From Flavobacterium psychrotolerans (GTDB lineage Bacteria > Bacteroidota > Bacteroidia > Flavobacteriales > Flavobacteriaceae), in NCBI RefSeq assembly GCF_003097635.1, contig NZ_QCZI01000022.1, positions 1 through 37,308 of the forward strand: a stretch of 37,308 bases of DNA, written 5' to 3'. The notes under the pieces are model-generated. The model was not told where the DNA came from, searched no databases, and saw nothing but the letters and a program-made list of their open reading frames with translations. This document shows positions 15,684 through 24,662 of the stretch, piece by piece (the first letter of the stretch is position 1; each line of letters opens with the position of its first letter). The position numbers and the translations under genes are program-made.

Positions 15684-18497
15684 TTATTTTTTAATCACCT
15701 GCTTGATGATTGTTTTTCGGCCTTCGGTAATCATTTTTATGATGTAGGTGCCTGCTGCCAAATCTTTCATTTCAATTTGTTGGTTGCGAACGCTTTGAAA
15801 GGATACCAAGCTCCCTTTTATATCGAAAATTCCTGCTTCACTCACTTTGTCTGTAGATTGAATAAGTAATGTTCCGTAAGTAGGATTAGGATAGAGGATT
15901 AGCTCATTTGCGATTTGAAAATTGTTTTCAACTGCAAGTACCGGATTGAAAGAAGAATCAAACCATTTGTCTGTAGTAATTCCCGTTAAATCGATACTTT
16001 GGGCGTTTCCGGCTGCGTTTCTAAAAATGACGTTCACCGAGGTAATTCCTGTGAAAGTGTAGGAGTACCAGCCATCAGCAGTTGCAGTCATTGGAATAGA
16101 CTGCGCCCAAGTAATGGTAGGAACGCTACTTGCAGGAACGGCATTCCAATAATAAATTTTAGGGATTCCCCAAGTTGCTAACGGTTTGAAATAAACGGTG
16201 ATTGGGGTAATGGCGCCAATCGTAAATTTTTGAGATGCCGTGCTTTGGTTCCCATCCATGTCTACTGTTAATATGTTAAAAGTAGTCGTGGCCGTAATGT
16301 TGATTGTTTTTGTTGAAACAAAACTTGCAGATGAAGTTGTAGGCGTACTCCCGTCTGTAGTATAATATACTTTTGGGCTAGGATCTGTGGAATCTGTGGC
16401 GGTGATTTTCACGTCTATTGGAGTAGCAGAATAATTGGTAGCCGGTTCAAATGCGATTTTTGGGGCAACATCTAAATTTTTACCAACCCAAACGTGTTGG
16501 ATTTTAGATTTGGTTACATTTCCTTTTTTATCGGTAACTTCTACGTAATAATCCAATAATTTTTCTGATATTCCGGCAATTTCAGCGTAATATTGATTTG
16601 CAATTACTTCGGGTAACATATATAAATCGGCCTGAGTGCTACTCATCACATTTCCTTTTGGGAAAATACGTTCCGTCATAGGTAAAGTAACCCAGCTTCC
16701 CACTTCGCTTCCTCCAGCATAAATATCGTTGTGGTTAGAGTTTGGACTGTTTTTACCATCGGTATCCACTCTGTATTTTAATTCTGATTTTTGAACTCCG
16801 CTTACATCATATGCGAAAGTATAAACAGTGAAATCAGCAGAATTCAGGAATTCTTTGTACCCATAAGGTGCTCCAAACCCTTTTTCTCCAGGATTGTAAG
16901 GCCAACGTTGGGGGATAAATACAGATGGCTTTGTATTGTCAACTCCCGGATGTGCATCCAAGGTAGGTTTTGCAAACTGCACACATCTATTTACTGCAAG
17001 TGTAGTTTTTATTTCTAAATCCTCGGCTAAACCATAATAGGCGTTTCCACTGTCATAACCAGCCATCAAAAAATGCCAAGCTTTTTCCGCTGGACTTATT
17101 GCTGCGGTTGGGTTTACGATTTCACTCGTGCGAAGATTGCTTCCTTCTAATTGCTCCGCCATAATAGCATGGTTTTCTCCTGCAGTAGTAATCGCCTGAT
17201 TCATCATGTCTTCTGTCCAGCCCGTTGGATTAAATTTATAGGTTATTCCTGTATAGAAAGGCCATAACCAGTTGGTAAATTGTGGGTGTCCAAAATCGCC
17301 GTCGGCATTTACCCATGCGCCATCTTCAACGTGAACCACTTCAGTGTCTGCTACAGGATGATCTTTTAAATATTGTGGAATAGTGGTAGGAACTATTCCT
17401 GTGGCTGCTGCTGCATGAGAAAACCCTCTAACCGATTCGTCATAATAAGAGGATCCTCCCCCCCAAGCGTTGTCTCCATCATGGGCAAAAAGAACAAAAG
17501 GAGGTCTTGGTGAAGTTGATGCCTTAGCAACAATAGGATCTAGTAATGTGGTACCTATAGCTGCGTAGCCGTCTTCATAACTTTCATAATCAGCCATTGG
17601 AACAACGGTGATTTTATATTCTTGTGCCGTTTCAGGATCAATATATTTTGATTTGTAAGGCAAATAGCTGTATGGAATTGCAAATTGACCTCCACGGGCA
17701 TCTTTTTGAACTGAAATCCAAGTGTTGCCTTTGGTATCTACTTGATCTGCTTTGTTTGGAACATCACACATGGTACCACCATTTCCATATTTTATAGGAT
17801 AATCAGATAATGTACGAGATAAATGGCTGTTGGCAATTACCGACCATTCGATACCGCATTCTGTCAAAGTCTTGATGATTCTTTCAGAAAAAGCACATTC
17901 TGCTGGCCAATATCCTTTGGAATCGTGAGAGCCAAATAATTGTGCCGAATAATATTGGTGTGCTTTTATTTCTTTTTTCAATGCTTCGTCACTCAGCAGA
18001 GGGGAAAGGGCGTGGTGCATCGTGAAAGAGACTACTTCCATGCGAGAAAATCCTTCAGATGTTTTCCATCCTTTTGCATCTTTAATGTTTTGGATCCAAG
18101 AGGGAGAATACCCCCACTGGTTCGCCTGTGCCAGTTCATTTACGTTTTCCATCAATGAGCCTCCATAGGTAATTTGGGCGCCGGCTTCTGATAAATCTTT
18201 AATGGAACTAATGGCGTTTTTAGGCGCAAATTGGTATGCTGCAACTCTGTCGCCAACTCCAAATATTTCCTGAAGATTATTGGTAGGATGCGCTAATCCA
18301 TTGATGTCATTGTTTCCTCCTGAGGTCTTTAAATCTTGGGATTCTTTAACCATTTGGTATCGATTGGGGTTTTTCTTGCTGATGTCTCCCCAATAAGTGG
18401 GTTGATGTAAGTGCCATAAATAAGAAGTGTGAACTTGTGCATTCGAATTGAAATAGCAAACAGAAAGCACAATCAAGAGTAGTAGTTTCTTTTTCAT
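15684..18497 (-). CDS. Secreted GH57-type glycoside hydrolase with starch-binding-like and T9SS domains
   Basis: 937 residues. A Sec signal peptide ends near NAQ (residue 21). The catalytic region (about 22-500) begins with SYLWHLHQPTYWGD, the HxHQP hallmark of glycoside hydrolase family 57. GYWPAECAFSERI (about 192-204) holds the likely nucleophile Glu, and LFAHDGDNAWGGG (about 335-346) the likely acid/base Asp. After a linking region come a chitobiase C-terminal-like domain (about 676-760, YYTTDGSTPTTSS) and a CBM26-like starch-binding module (about 765-850, ITVYFKPLATWGIPKIYYW). The T9SS type A sorting domain is at 865-937 (LILYPNPTYG...AAGTYIIKM). Together this suggests an alpha-1,4-glucan hydrolase, such as an amylase or amylopullulanase, acting at the cell surface. 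The exact substrate is inferred from the module. No SusC/SusD genes are next to it, so it is not in an obvious polysaccharide utilisation locus. Confidence 0.88.
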   Translation of the reverse strand: MKKKLLLLIVLSVCYFNSNAQVHTSYLWHLHQPTYWGDISKKNPNRYQMVKESQDLKTSGGNNDINGLAHPTNNLQEIFGVGDRVAAYQFAPKNAISSIKDLSEAGAQITYGGSLMENVNELAQANQWGYSPSWIQNIKDAKGWKTSEGFSRMEVVSFTMHHALSPLLSDEALKKEIKAHQYYSAQLFGSHDSKGYWPAECAFSERIIKTLTECGIEWSVIANSHLSRTLSDYPIKYGNGGTMCDVPNKADQVDTKGNTWISVQKDARGGQFAIPYSYLPYKSKYIDPETAQEYKITVVPMADYESYEDGYAAIGTTLLDPIVAKASTSPRPPFVLFAHDGDNAWGGGSSYYDESVRGFSHAAAATGIVPTTIPQYLKDHPVADTEVVHVEDGAWVNADGDFGHPQFTNWLWPFYTGITYKFNPTGWTEDMMNQAITTAGENHAIMAEQLEGSNLRTSEIVNPTAAISPAEKAWHFLMAGYDSGNAYYGLAEDLEIKTTLAVNRCVQFAKPTLDAHPGVDNTKPSVFIPQRWPYNPGEKGFGAPYGYKEFLNSADFTVYTFAYDVSGVQKSELKYRVDTDGKNSPNSNHNDIYAGGSEVGSWVTLPMTERIFPKGNVMSSTQADLYMLPEVIANQYYAEIAGISEKLLDYYVEVTDKKGNVTKSKIQHVWVGKNLDVAPKIAFEPATNYSATPIDVKITATDSTDPSPKVYYTTDGSTPTTSSASFVSTKTINITATTTFNILTVDMDGNQSTASQKFTIGAITPITVYFKPLATWGIPKIYYWNAVPASSVPTITWAQSIPMTATADGWYSYTFTGITSVNVIFRNAAGNAQSIDLTGITTDKWFDSSFNPVLAVENNFQIANELILYPNPTYGTLLIQSTDKVSEAGIFDIKGSLVSFQSVRNQQIEMKDLAAGTYIIKMITEGRKTIIKQVIKK

Positions 18498-18755
18498 TTT
18501 TTTTGGTTATTGTTGTTTGGTGGTCTATAATTCTATAAAAATAGGAAAAATTAAGGCTAATATTATTTATTTTCTCATGATCGACTAACTATAACGTTTT
18601 AGTGTTTATAACTTTTTCTTAACATTTAGATCGATATGAATTTGAAATTAATTTTGCAATAATGAATACCATTACAATAAAAATACCCCCGAATAGAGTC
18701 AAAATTTTTGGGAAAGTATATGTTTTTTACAGAGCATTAATAAATGCTAAAAAAA

Positions 18756-19958
18756 TCACAAAATACCCAGTTCTACCATGCAGTTTTTCATCATTTGGTA
18801 GGTACGTTCAATATCATTATCCAACCCTATGGAAAGTCGAATCAATCCGTCAGTCAGCCCCATGGATGCTTGTTCTTCTGAAGGGATTTCACTCGAGGTG
18901 GAAGTTCCTGGAGCGCTAAACAAGGTTTTGTAAAATCCTAAACTTACTGCGAGATAGCCTAGGTTTCGGGATTGCATCAATTCCATCAGTTCGTTGGCAT
19001 TGCCTAAAGTTCCCACATCCAGCGTCATCATGCCTCCAAAACCATACTCACGATTAATCATAGTGCTGTATAACTCGTGGCTCGGATGGCTTTTCAATCC
19101 GGGATAGACAGTTTTTAGCCCGTCTTTTTCAAAACGTTCGGCTAGGTACAAAGCATTGTAGCTGTGCTGTTTCATGCGGATATGCAAGGTGCGCAGGTTT
19201 TTCATCACGCTGGCAGAGCGCAAACTGTCCATTGTTGGTCCCAAAAGCATGCTTGCCCCATTGTTCACATTTTTTAAACTATTGATGAATTCGCGAGAGG
19301 CACAGGTAACGCCAGCCACAGTATCACTGCTTCCGTTGATGTATTTTGTTAAACTGTGAATCACAATATCAGCCCCTAATCGCGCGGGCGAAACTGATAA
19401 TGGTGAAAACGTATTGTCAACCACCAATTGTAAATTATGTTTCTTGGCAATGATGGACAAACGAGCAATATCGGCCACTTCCAATAAAGGGTTACTGACG
19501 GTTTCGCAATACAAAACTTTCGTTTCGGGTGTAATGGCAGCTTCCACCACATCGAGTTTGGTGATGTCTACAAACGAGGTTTTAATACCAAAACGGGAAG
19601 CAAAGTTTTTAAGGAAAGCGTAGGTTCCACCATAAATGGTTCTACTAGAAACAACATGATTGCCTTGGCTGCAAAGTTGTAAAAGGGTAGGCGAGATGGC
19701 TCCCATTCCTGATGCCGCAACATTGGCTGCTTCCGTACCTTCCATAGCCGCCAAAGCTTGATCCAAATATAAATTGCTGGGCGAGGCATGGCGGGAATAT
19801 AAATAGCAACCTTCAGCATGGCCTTCAAAAGTGTCAAACATGGTCTTAGCGGAAAGGAATGTATAGGTGGAACTGTCCGATATGGAAGGGTTGACACCAC
19901 CAAATTCTCCAAAGTATTGTAGGTCTTGAATGTTATCAGCAGGATTGAAATTTTTCAT
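18756..19958 (-). CDS. Cys/Met metabolism PLP enzyme (methionine gamma-lyase or relative)
   Basis: 400 residues. A fold-type I PLP enzyme of the trans-sulfuration family (PF01053). It has YSRHASPSN (Tyr and Arg that bind the PLP phosphate of the partner subunit), MGAISPTLLQLC, VDNTFSPLSVSPARLGADIVIHSLTKYINGSSD with the Schiff-base Lys near residue 206, and a C-terminal LIRLSIGLDN. Candidate activities are methionine gamma-lyase, cystathionine gamma-lyase and cystathionine gamma-synthase. The divergent Lrp/AsnC gene recalls the MdeR-MdeA arrangement known in Pseudomonas putida and favours methionine degradation. However, the position of the methionine-lyase Cys in YGCT is Gly here (IYGGTYAFL), as in the other family branches. 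The substrate is therefore left open. Confidence 0.9.
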   Translation of the reverse strand: MKNFNPADNIQDLQYFGEFGGVNPSISDSSTYTFLSAKTMFDTFEGHAEGCYLYSRHASPSNLYLDQALAAMEGTEAANVAASGMGAISPTLLQLCSQGNHVVSSRTIYGGTYAFLKNFASRFGIKTSFVDITKLDVVEAAITPETKVLYCETVSNPLLEVADIARLSIIAKKHNLQLVVDNTFSPLSVSPARLGADIVIHSLTKYINGSSDTVAGVTCASREFINSLKNVNNGASMLLGPTMDSLRSASVMKNLRTLHIRMKQHSYNALYLAERFEKDGLKTVYPGLKSHPSHELYSTMINREYGFGGMMTLDVGTLGNANELMELMQSRNLGYLAVSLGFYKTLFSAPGTSTSSEIPSEEQASMGLTDGLIRLSIGLDNDIERTYQMMKNCMVELGIL

Positions 19959-20118
19959 ATTATTGGATTTAATAGTTCGAAATTCATTTTTTAAAGATTA
20001 AAAATCAATAGATGTATTAAAATTAAGTTTATTTTAAATTAAAAATAAATTTTAGTAGATAAATATTCTAAATTTGTTTGAATAAGTACATTTTTTTAGT
20101 TTTTTTAAAACCACCATC

Positions 20119-20580
20119 ATGAATTTAGACTCAACAGATAAAAAATTACTCGGAATGCTTCAGGAAGATTGTAAAAAGACGACAGCAGCATTGGCAATAA
20201 AACTGAATCTTTCCGTAACTGCCGTCTATGAACGCATCAAAAAGCTGGAACGGGAAGGCATCATCGATAAGTATGTTGTCCTACTCAATCGCACTAAAGT
20301 AGAAAAGGGATTTGTTGTTTTCTGTCACATCAAACTCATTCAGCATACCAAAGAATTCCTGACTAAATTTGAAAAAGAAGTCATCAAGCTCAAAGAGGTT
20401 TTAGAATGCCATCACGTGAGTGGCGAATATGATTATATACTGAAAATTGTGGTGAAAGACATGGAGGCCTATCGGGAATTTCTGGTCACAAAGTTGACTA
20501 CTTTAGACCATATCGGAAGCACACACAGCACATTTATGATAAGCGAAGTAAAAAGCACTACGTCATATAATTTATACTAA
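20119..20580 (+). CDS. Lrp/AsnC family transcriptional regulator
   Basis: 153 residues, the normal length of Lrp/AsnC proteins. The N-terminus is the classic MNLDSTDKKLLGMLQEDCKK, followed by a helix-turn-helix (TTAALAIKLNLSVTAVYERI, about residues 20-40) and GIIDKYVVLLNRTKVE. The C-terminal RAM ligand-binding domain (about 65-145) has HVSGEYDYILKIVVKDME. It is divergent from the PLP enzyme gene with a 160-base shared control region, so it probably senses an amino acid such as methionine and controls that gene and itself. TAAATTTG at 20069-20076 fits a -7 element, though without a clear TTG. An 11-bp AT-rich hairpin overlaps the stop codon. Confidence 0.95.
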   Translation: MNLDSTDKKLLGMLQEDCKKTTAALAIKLNLSVTAVYERIKKLEREGIIDKYVVLLNRTKVEKGFVVFCHIKLIQHTKEFLTKFEKEVIKLKEVLECHHVSGEYDYILKIVVKDMEAYREFLVTKLTTLDHIGSTHSTFMISEVKSTTSYNLY

Positions 20581-20605
20581 AAATTATTTGATTTTTAGTA
20601 TTTTA
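20574..20605 (+). terminator. AT-rich terminator overlapping the Lrp gene stop
   Basis: ATACTAAAAAT (20574-20584), a 6-base loop and ATTTTTAGTAT (20591-20601), a perfect 11-bp stem followed by a short T run. The stop codon lies inside the left arm. Confidence 0.65.
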
Positions 20606-20659
20606 TGTAAAAAAAATATTTAGTAACTTTATGACTAATAACCAATTAAATATAATATT

Positions 20660-21256
20660 ATGAAAAAAATATTCTTATTGACGGTTTTTATGGTTGCTTA
20701 TTCGGTGAATCTTCAGGCTCAGGGAGCCAGTAAAGAAGAAATGATGAAATCGTGGCAAGCCTATATGACACCGGGTGAGGTGCATAAAATGTTAAATAAA
20801 TACAACGGCGTTTGGTCAGAAGAAGTAACCATGTGGATGGATCCTTCTGCGCCACCTACCAAAAGTAAAGCCAAAGCGAGTAACAGAATGATTTTTGGAG
20901 GTAGATATCAAGAGTCCAAACATGTAGGAACTATGGATGGAAAACTATTCGAGGGAATGTCTATTTTAGGCTATGACAATGCAAAAAAAATGTTTCAAAG
21001 TACCTGGATAGACAACATGGGAACAGGAATCATGTATATGGAAGGAACCTGGGATGAGGCTTCGAAAACCATCCATTTTAAAGGGACATGTGTTAATCCA
21101 AGTAATGGTCAGGATATGATGGTTCGAGAAGAATACATGATTATTGATAACAACAACCATAAATTAGCAATGTATATGACTATGCCGGGACAACCCGAAA
21201 TGAAGTCTATGGAAATTATGCTCAAAAGGATGGGAAAAATGCCATCAAAAAAATAA
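20660..21256 (+). CDS. DUF1579 family exported protein
   Basis: 198 residues. A Sec signal peptide, MKKIFLLTVFMVAYSVNLQAQ, is cleaved near residue 20. The mature protein is a DUF1579-type beta-barrel-like protein, with the family features LNKYNGVWSEEVTMW, GGRYQESKHVGTMDG, FEGMSILGYDN, and FQSTWIDNMGTGIMYMEGTWD. It has no catalytic signature and its ligand is unknown. It is rich in Met. A hairpin terminator follows, so it is probably monocistronic, and the next gene (lpd) has its own -7-like element. Confidence 0.88.
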   Translation: MKKIFLLTVFMVAYSVNLQAQGASKEEMMKSWQAYMTPGEVHKMLNKYNGVWSEEVTMWMDPSAPPTKSKAKASNRMIFGGRYQESKHVGTMDGKLFEGMSILGYDNAKKMFQSTWIDNMGTGIMYMEGTWDEASKTIHFKGTCVNPSNGQDMMVREEYMIIDNNNHKLAMYMTMPGQPEMKSMEIMLKRMGKMPSKK

Positions 21257-21280
21257 GAAATAGTTTTTAACTTAATAAAT

Positions 21281-21311
21281 AAGGCAGTTGAGGTATTCGC
21301 TGTCTTTTTTT
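21281..21311 (+). terminator. Terminator after the DUF1579 gene
   Basis: AAGGCAG (21281-21287) pairs with CTGTCTT (21300-21306), with one G-U pair, followed by a seven-T run. Confidence 0.7.
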
Positions 21312-21404
21312 ATTGAAATTACTAAATAAACAATCTTCTTTATAAACAAAATTCATTAATTTTGTGCCACAATTTTTTAAAAAACACAACAAAATAAATA
21401 TACA

Positions 21405-22808
21405 ATGAGTTCATTTGACGTAGTCATTATAGGTTCTGGCCCCGGCGGATATGTATCAGCCATTCGTTGTGCACAACTGGGTTTTAAAACCGCTATTATC
21501 GAGAAATATTCCACTTTGGGAGGCACTTGTTTAAACGTGGGATGCATTCCTTCAAAAGCTTTGTTGTCTTCATCTCATCATTATTCAGAAATTACCCATT
21601 TTGCCGATCACGGAATAGAAGTTTCAGGCGAGGTAAAAGTAAATTTGGAGAAAATGATTGCGCGCAAACAGGCTGTTGTTGACCAAACTTCGGGGGGCGT
21701 AAAATTCCTTATGGATAAAAATAAAATCACGGTTTTTGAAGGTTTGGGGTCCTTTGTTGATGCTACCCATGTGGCTGTTGCCAAAGTTGATGGCACTTCA
21801 GAAACTCTGGAAGCCAAAAACATCATTATTGCAACAGGGTCTAAACCGTCATCGTTGCCATTTATCAAAATAGATAAAGAACGAATCATTACTTCTACCG
21901 AAGCCTTGAAGCTGAAAGAAGTGCCAAAACATTTGGTAATCATAGGAGGAGGCGTTATCGGAATTGAATTGGGTCAGGTTTATTTGCGATTGGGGGCACA
22001 GGTTTCTGTAGTGGAATTTATGGATAGAATCATTCCAGGAATGGATAGTTCGTTGTCTAAAGAATTAACGAAAGTATTGAAAAAACAAGGCATGAAATTC
22101 TATGTTTCCCATAAAGTGAAATCTGTAGAAAGAAAAGGAGATGTAGTCGTCGTTCAAGCCGAAAATATAAAAGGGGAAACCGTTACGTTAGAAGGTGATT
22201 ATTCTTTGGTATCTGTAGGTCGCCGTCCATACACTAATGGATTAAACGCAGAGAAAGCAGGAGTAAAGCTATCGGAGAGAGGAATGGTTGAAGTGAATGA
22301 CCATTTACAAACAAATATTTCGAATATATACGCCATTGGTGACGTTGTACGGGGTGCCATGCTCGCACATAAAGCAGAAGAAGAAGGGACTATGGTTGCC
22401 GAAATCTTGGCGGGACAAAAACCACATATCAATTATAATTTGATTCCGGGTGTTGTTTATACCTGGCCAGAAGTGGCTGCAGTAGGGCAAACCGAGGAGC
22501 AATTGAAAGCCTCTGGAGTAGAATTTAAATCCGGAAGTTTCCCGTTTAAAGCTTTAGGTCGCGCTCGTGCTAGCGGAGATTTGGATGGGTTTGTGAAAAT
22601 TCTTGCCAATGCAAAAACCGATGAGGTTCTTGGTGTGCATATGATTGGAGCCCGTTGTGCCGATTTAATCGCTGAGGCCGTAACTGCTATGGAATTTAAA
22701 GCCTCTTCCGAAGATATTTCCAGAATGAGTCACGCACATCCAACATTTGCAGAAGCAATCAAGGAAGCCGCACTAGCTGCTACAGATAATAGAGCATTAC
22801 ATGTGTAA
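21405..22808 (+). CDS. lpdA: Dihydrolipoyl dehydrogenase (E3)
   Basis: 467 residues, the usual length. This FAD flavoprotein reoxidises the dihydrolipoyl group of the 2-oxo acid dehydrogenase and glycine cleavage complexes with NAD+. It shows the FAD-binding VVIIGSGPGGYVSA, the redox disulfide GGTCLNVGCIPSK (Cys42 and Cys47), the NAD-binding IIGGGVIGIELGQ, the second FAD motif NIYAIGDVVRG, and the C-terminal active-site pair HPTFAE (His445, Glu450). No E1 or E2 genes are near, so it may serve several complexes. TAATTTTG at 21357-21364 could be the -7 element, though no well-spaced TTG was found. A strong terminator follows. Confidence 0.98.
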   Translation: MSSFDVVIIGSGPGGYVSAIRCAQLGFKTAIIEKYSTLGGTCLNVGCIPSKALLSSSHHYSEITHFADHGIEVSGEVKVNLEKMIARKQAVVDQTSGGVKFLMDKNKITVFEGLGSFVDATHVAVAKVDGTSETLEAKNIIIATGSKPSSLPFIKIDKERIITSTEALKLKEVPKHLVIIGGGVIGIELGQVYLRLGAQVSVVEFMDRIIPGMDSSLSKELTKVLKKQGMKFYVSHKVKSVERKGDVVVVQAENIKGETVTLEGDYSLVSVGRRPYTNGLNAEKAGVKLSERGMVEVNDHLQTNISNIYAIGDVVRGAMLAHKAEEEGTMVAEILAGQKPHINYNLIPGVVYTWPEVAAVGQTEEQLKASGVEFKSGSFPFKALGRARASGDLDGFVKILANAKTDEVLGVHMIGARCADLIAEAVTAMEFKASSEDISRMSHAHPTFAEAIKEAALAATDNRALHV

Positions 22809-22828
22809 TTCAGATTTATTATAGAAAG

Positions 22829-22865
22829 AAACCCGTTTCGACACATTGTGAAACGGGTTTTTTTT
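22829..22865 (+). terminator. Rho-independent terminator after lpdA
   Basis: AAACCCGTTTC (22829-22839), a 10-base loop, GAAACGGGTTT (22850-22860) and a T run. A perfect 11-bp stem. Confidence 0.93.
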
Positions 22866-22884
22866 ATTTATAATTATTGATAAT

Positions 22885-23259
22885 TTACATCACAAACAAA
22901 CTTTTATAATTCGTCCAATAGCTGTAGATTAGAAATAAGTTTCCCAAAAAGACGAATAGTGCAATGGGAAGGTTTTCAGGTGTCATGTATAAATTAATTA
23001 ATAAAATATTCAATGTAACTGGTAAAATCATGATGTTGGCTAATGTGACAAAGCGTCCAGAAACATATGCTATTCCGCAAAGTAATTCCACCGTTTTTGC
23101 CAAGGGCATTAAATAAGTCGATGCGATTAAACCCACTTGGAAAGCCTTGAAATCACCTGTTGTCACTGGTTCAGGCATTAATTTTAAAAAAAAACTGATA
23201 GATGCAAATAGCAAAAGCAGTCCTATTAAAGTTCGGATAATAATAGTAGTAATTTTCAT
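22885..23259 (-). CDS. DoxX-like small membrane protein
   Basis: 124 residues with four predicted transmembrane helices: about 5-25, 42-62 (GLIASTYLMPLAKTVELLCGIAY split by a polar turn), 72-92 and 98-118. The layout and the segment YLMPLAKTVELLCGIAYVSGRFV match the DoxX/DoxD-like family. Its biochemical role here is unknown. It converges with lpdA and is followed by no other gene on its strand, so it is probably monocistronic. Confidence 0.8.
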   Translation of the reverse strand: MKITTIIIRTLIGLLLLFASISFFLKLMPEPVTTGDFKAFQVGLIASTYLMPLAKTVELLCGIAYVSGRFVTLANIMILPVTLNILLINLYMTPENLPIALFVFLGNLFLIYSYWTNYKSLFVM

Positions 23260-23476
23260 AATATATTATTTTTATTGGTTAAATTAAGATAGTCGTAAAA
23301 CTGTTTGTTTTCGTTCCTTTTCCCAAAAGTGTATGAAAACTAATAGAAATGTTCACTAGATAATAGTGCATGTTACTAAATAAATGCCCAAAATCAAAAC
23401 GTCAAACTTAAAAAAGTTTTTAATTCATATCAAATATAATTATTTTGAAATAAATAACCTTCAGTTTACGAGTGGT

Positions 23477-24370
23477 TTATGTTTTATTTTTAAAATATTT
23501 TCTGTAAACAAAAAATCCGATACTACTTAGTACAAATAACCACCAAAGTTGAATTAGAAAAACAATTGTTTCTTGCAGGATATACCAACCCCCTTTTAAA
23601 GCATCAACAATTTGCAAACCCATATTGGGTTGAAAGGAATATTTATCTTTTTCATTGGCAACGATTTCCCGTTTGATGCTGTCCCGTTGGTAAAGTACAA
23701 GTGTTAGCGTGCTAAAACTCACTTGATCTTGCAGAGACAGATTTTCGATTTTTTGATTGTCATTTTGTTCTTTTTGGCTTGCCAAATTCGTTTCGGCATC
23801 AATAATATCATTTATTTTTTTGCCTTTCTCATCAATTGCTTTTTCTATTCTTCTTTCGATGAAACCACTTCTTTTTTGAGCGTATTGATTCGAAAGTAAT
23901 TTTAGGGAAACATCATCAGCTTTGATGACGCGGTAATCCAGAAAGTCAATTTGCTTTGCTATCGTTTTTATGACGGTGTCGAGTTGAGTGTTGGGAACTC
24001 GAATGGTAATGTTATTTTCGACAGCATATTTAGTGGTTTCTAAAATGCTGTCTTGACTAATTTTGGTTTCAATTCGTTCGTTTACGGTACTTTGTAAATT
24101 GGTATAGGTCACATATCCGCCAAATGTATTGACTGTGTTTTCAATGGTATAGGTTGATTTTGCAACGTTTTTTACTTTAAATTTTAAATCGGCAGTTCGA
24201 ATAAATTTCTGGGTTTCCCCTTTTCTCTCGACTGCTGCAGATGACGATATGCTGTCACTACTTTGAGTGTTAGCCATGGCCTCTTCATTCAAGGATTCTG
24301 CTTTTTTACAGGAAAATAGGACTGCGATAAGGAGTAATGCCACTACGCCTAATTTTGCAATTGTTTTCAT
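23477..24370 (-). CDS. DUF4349 lipoprotein
   Basis: 297 residues. A lipoprotein signal peptide ends LIAVLFSC. A Ser-rich linker follows, and then the DUF4349 core, which begins KFIRTADLKFKVKNVAKS, contains NNITIRVPNTQLDTVIKTIA, and has a long charged helical region (about 165-215, coiled coil likely: NDIIDAETNLASQKEQ). A C-terminal transmembrane helix (about 268-290, FLIQLWWLFVLSSIGFFVYR) is followed by a basic tail. The protein would be anchored at both ends. The function of the family is unknown. It stands alone, 292 bases from the divergent pabB. Confidence 0.9.
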   Translation of the reverse strand: MKTIAKLGVVALLLIAVLFSCKKAESLNEEAMANTQSSDSISSSAAVERKGETQKFIRTADLKFKVKNVAKSTYTIENTVNTFGGYVTYTNLQSTVNERIETKISQDSILETTKYAVENNITIRVPNTQLDTVIKTIAKQIDFLDYRVIKADDVSLKLLSNQYAQKRSGFIERRIEKAIDEKGKKINDIIDAETNLASQKEQNDNQKIENLSLQDQVSFSTLTLVLYQRDSIKREIVANEKDKYSFQPNMGLQIVDALKGGWYILQETIVFLIQLWWLFVLSSIGFFVYRKYFKNKT

Positions 24371-24613
24371 ATGTAGTTAATATTTGTTTTTTAAATGAAT
24401 ATGGTATCGCCAATTTTCATTATAATTTGTGATTTTGAATCTTGGCGATTTCATAAGAAATAGAATTTAGTATTGATTAATAAATGGGTTACATAAGTGG
24501 TGAACGGGTAAAATGCAATACGTAGTTTTCTATCAATAGTCGAATCAATTTAGGTGAAAGTTGGTGTTTGATTTGTAATAAAAATCATGCCATTAATTTT
24601 TTAACTCGATTTC

Positions 24614-24642
24614 TTGGATGGGATTTTTTTATTGTAATTTTG
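24614..24642 (+). promoter_or_regulatory. Bacteroidota-type promoter for pabB
   Basis: TTG (24614-24616), an 18-base spacer and TAATTTTG (24635-24642). The predicted start of transcription is within about 15 bases of the proposed TTG start codon at 24663, so the leader would be very short. Confidence 0.68.
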
Positions 24643-24662
24643 AAATCTAAAATAATTAGTTT

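Noticed and set aside
18733..18748. Hairpin AGCATT-AATA-AATGCT after the PLP enzyme gene as a terminator
   Set aside because: Only six pairs and no T run after it on the minus strand.
18662..18919. 85-residue plus-strand frame
   Set aside because: About two thirds is antisense to the PLP enzyme gene and no domain is visible. I keep only the promoter-like start as a low-interest finding.
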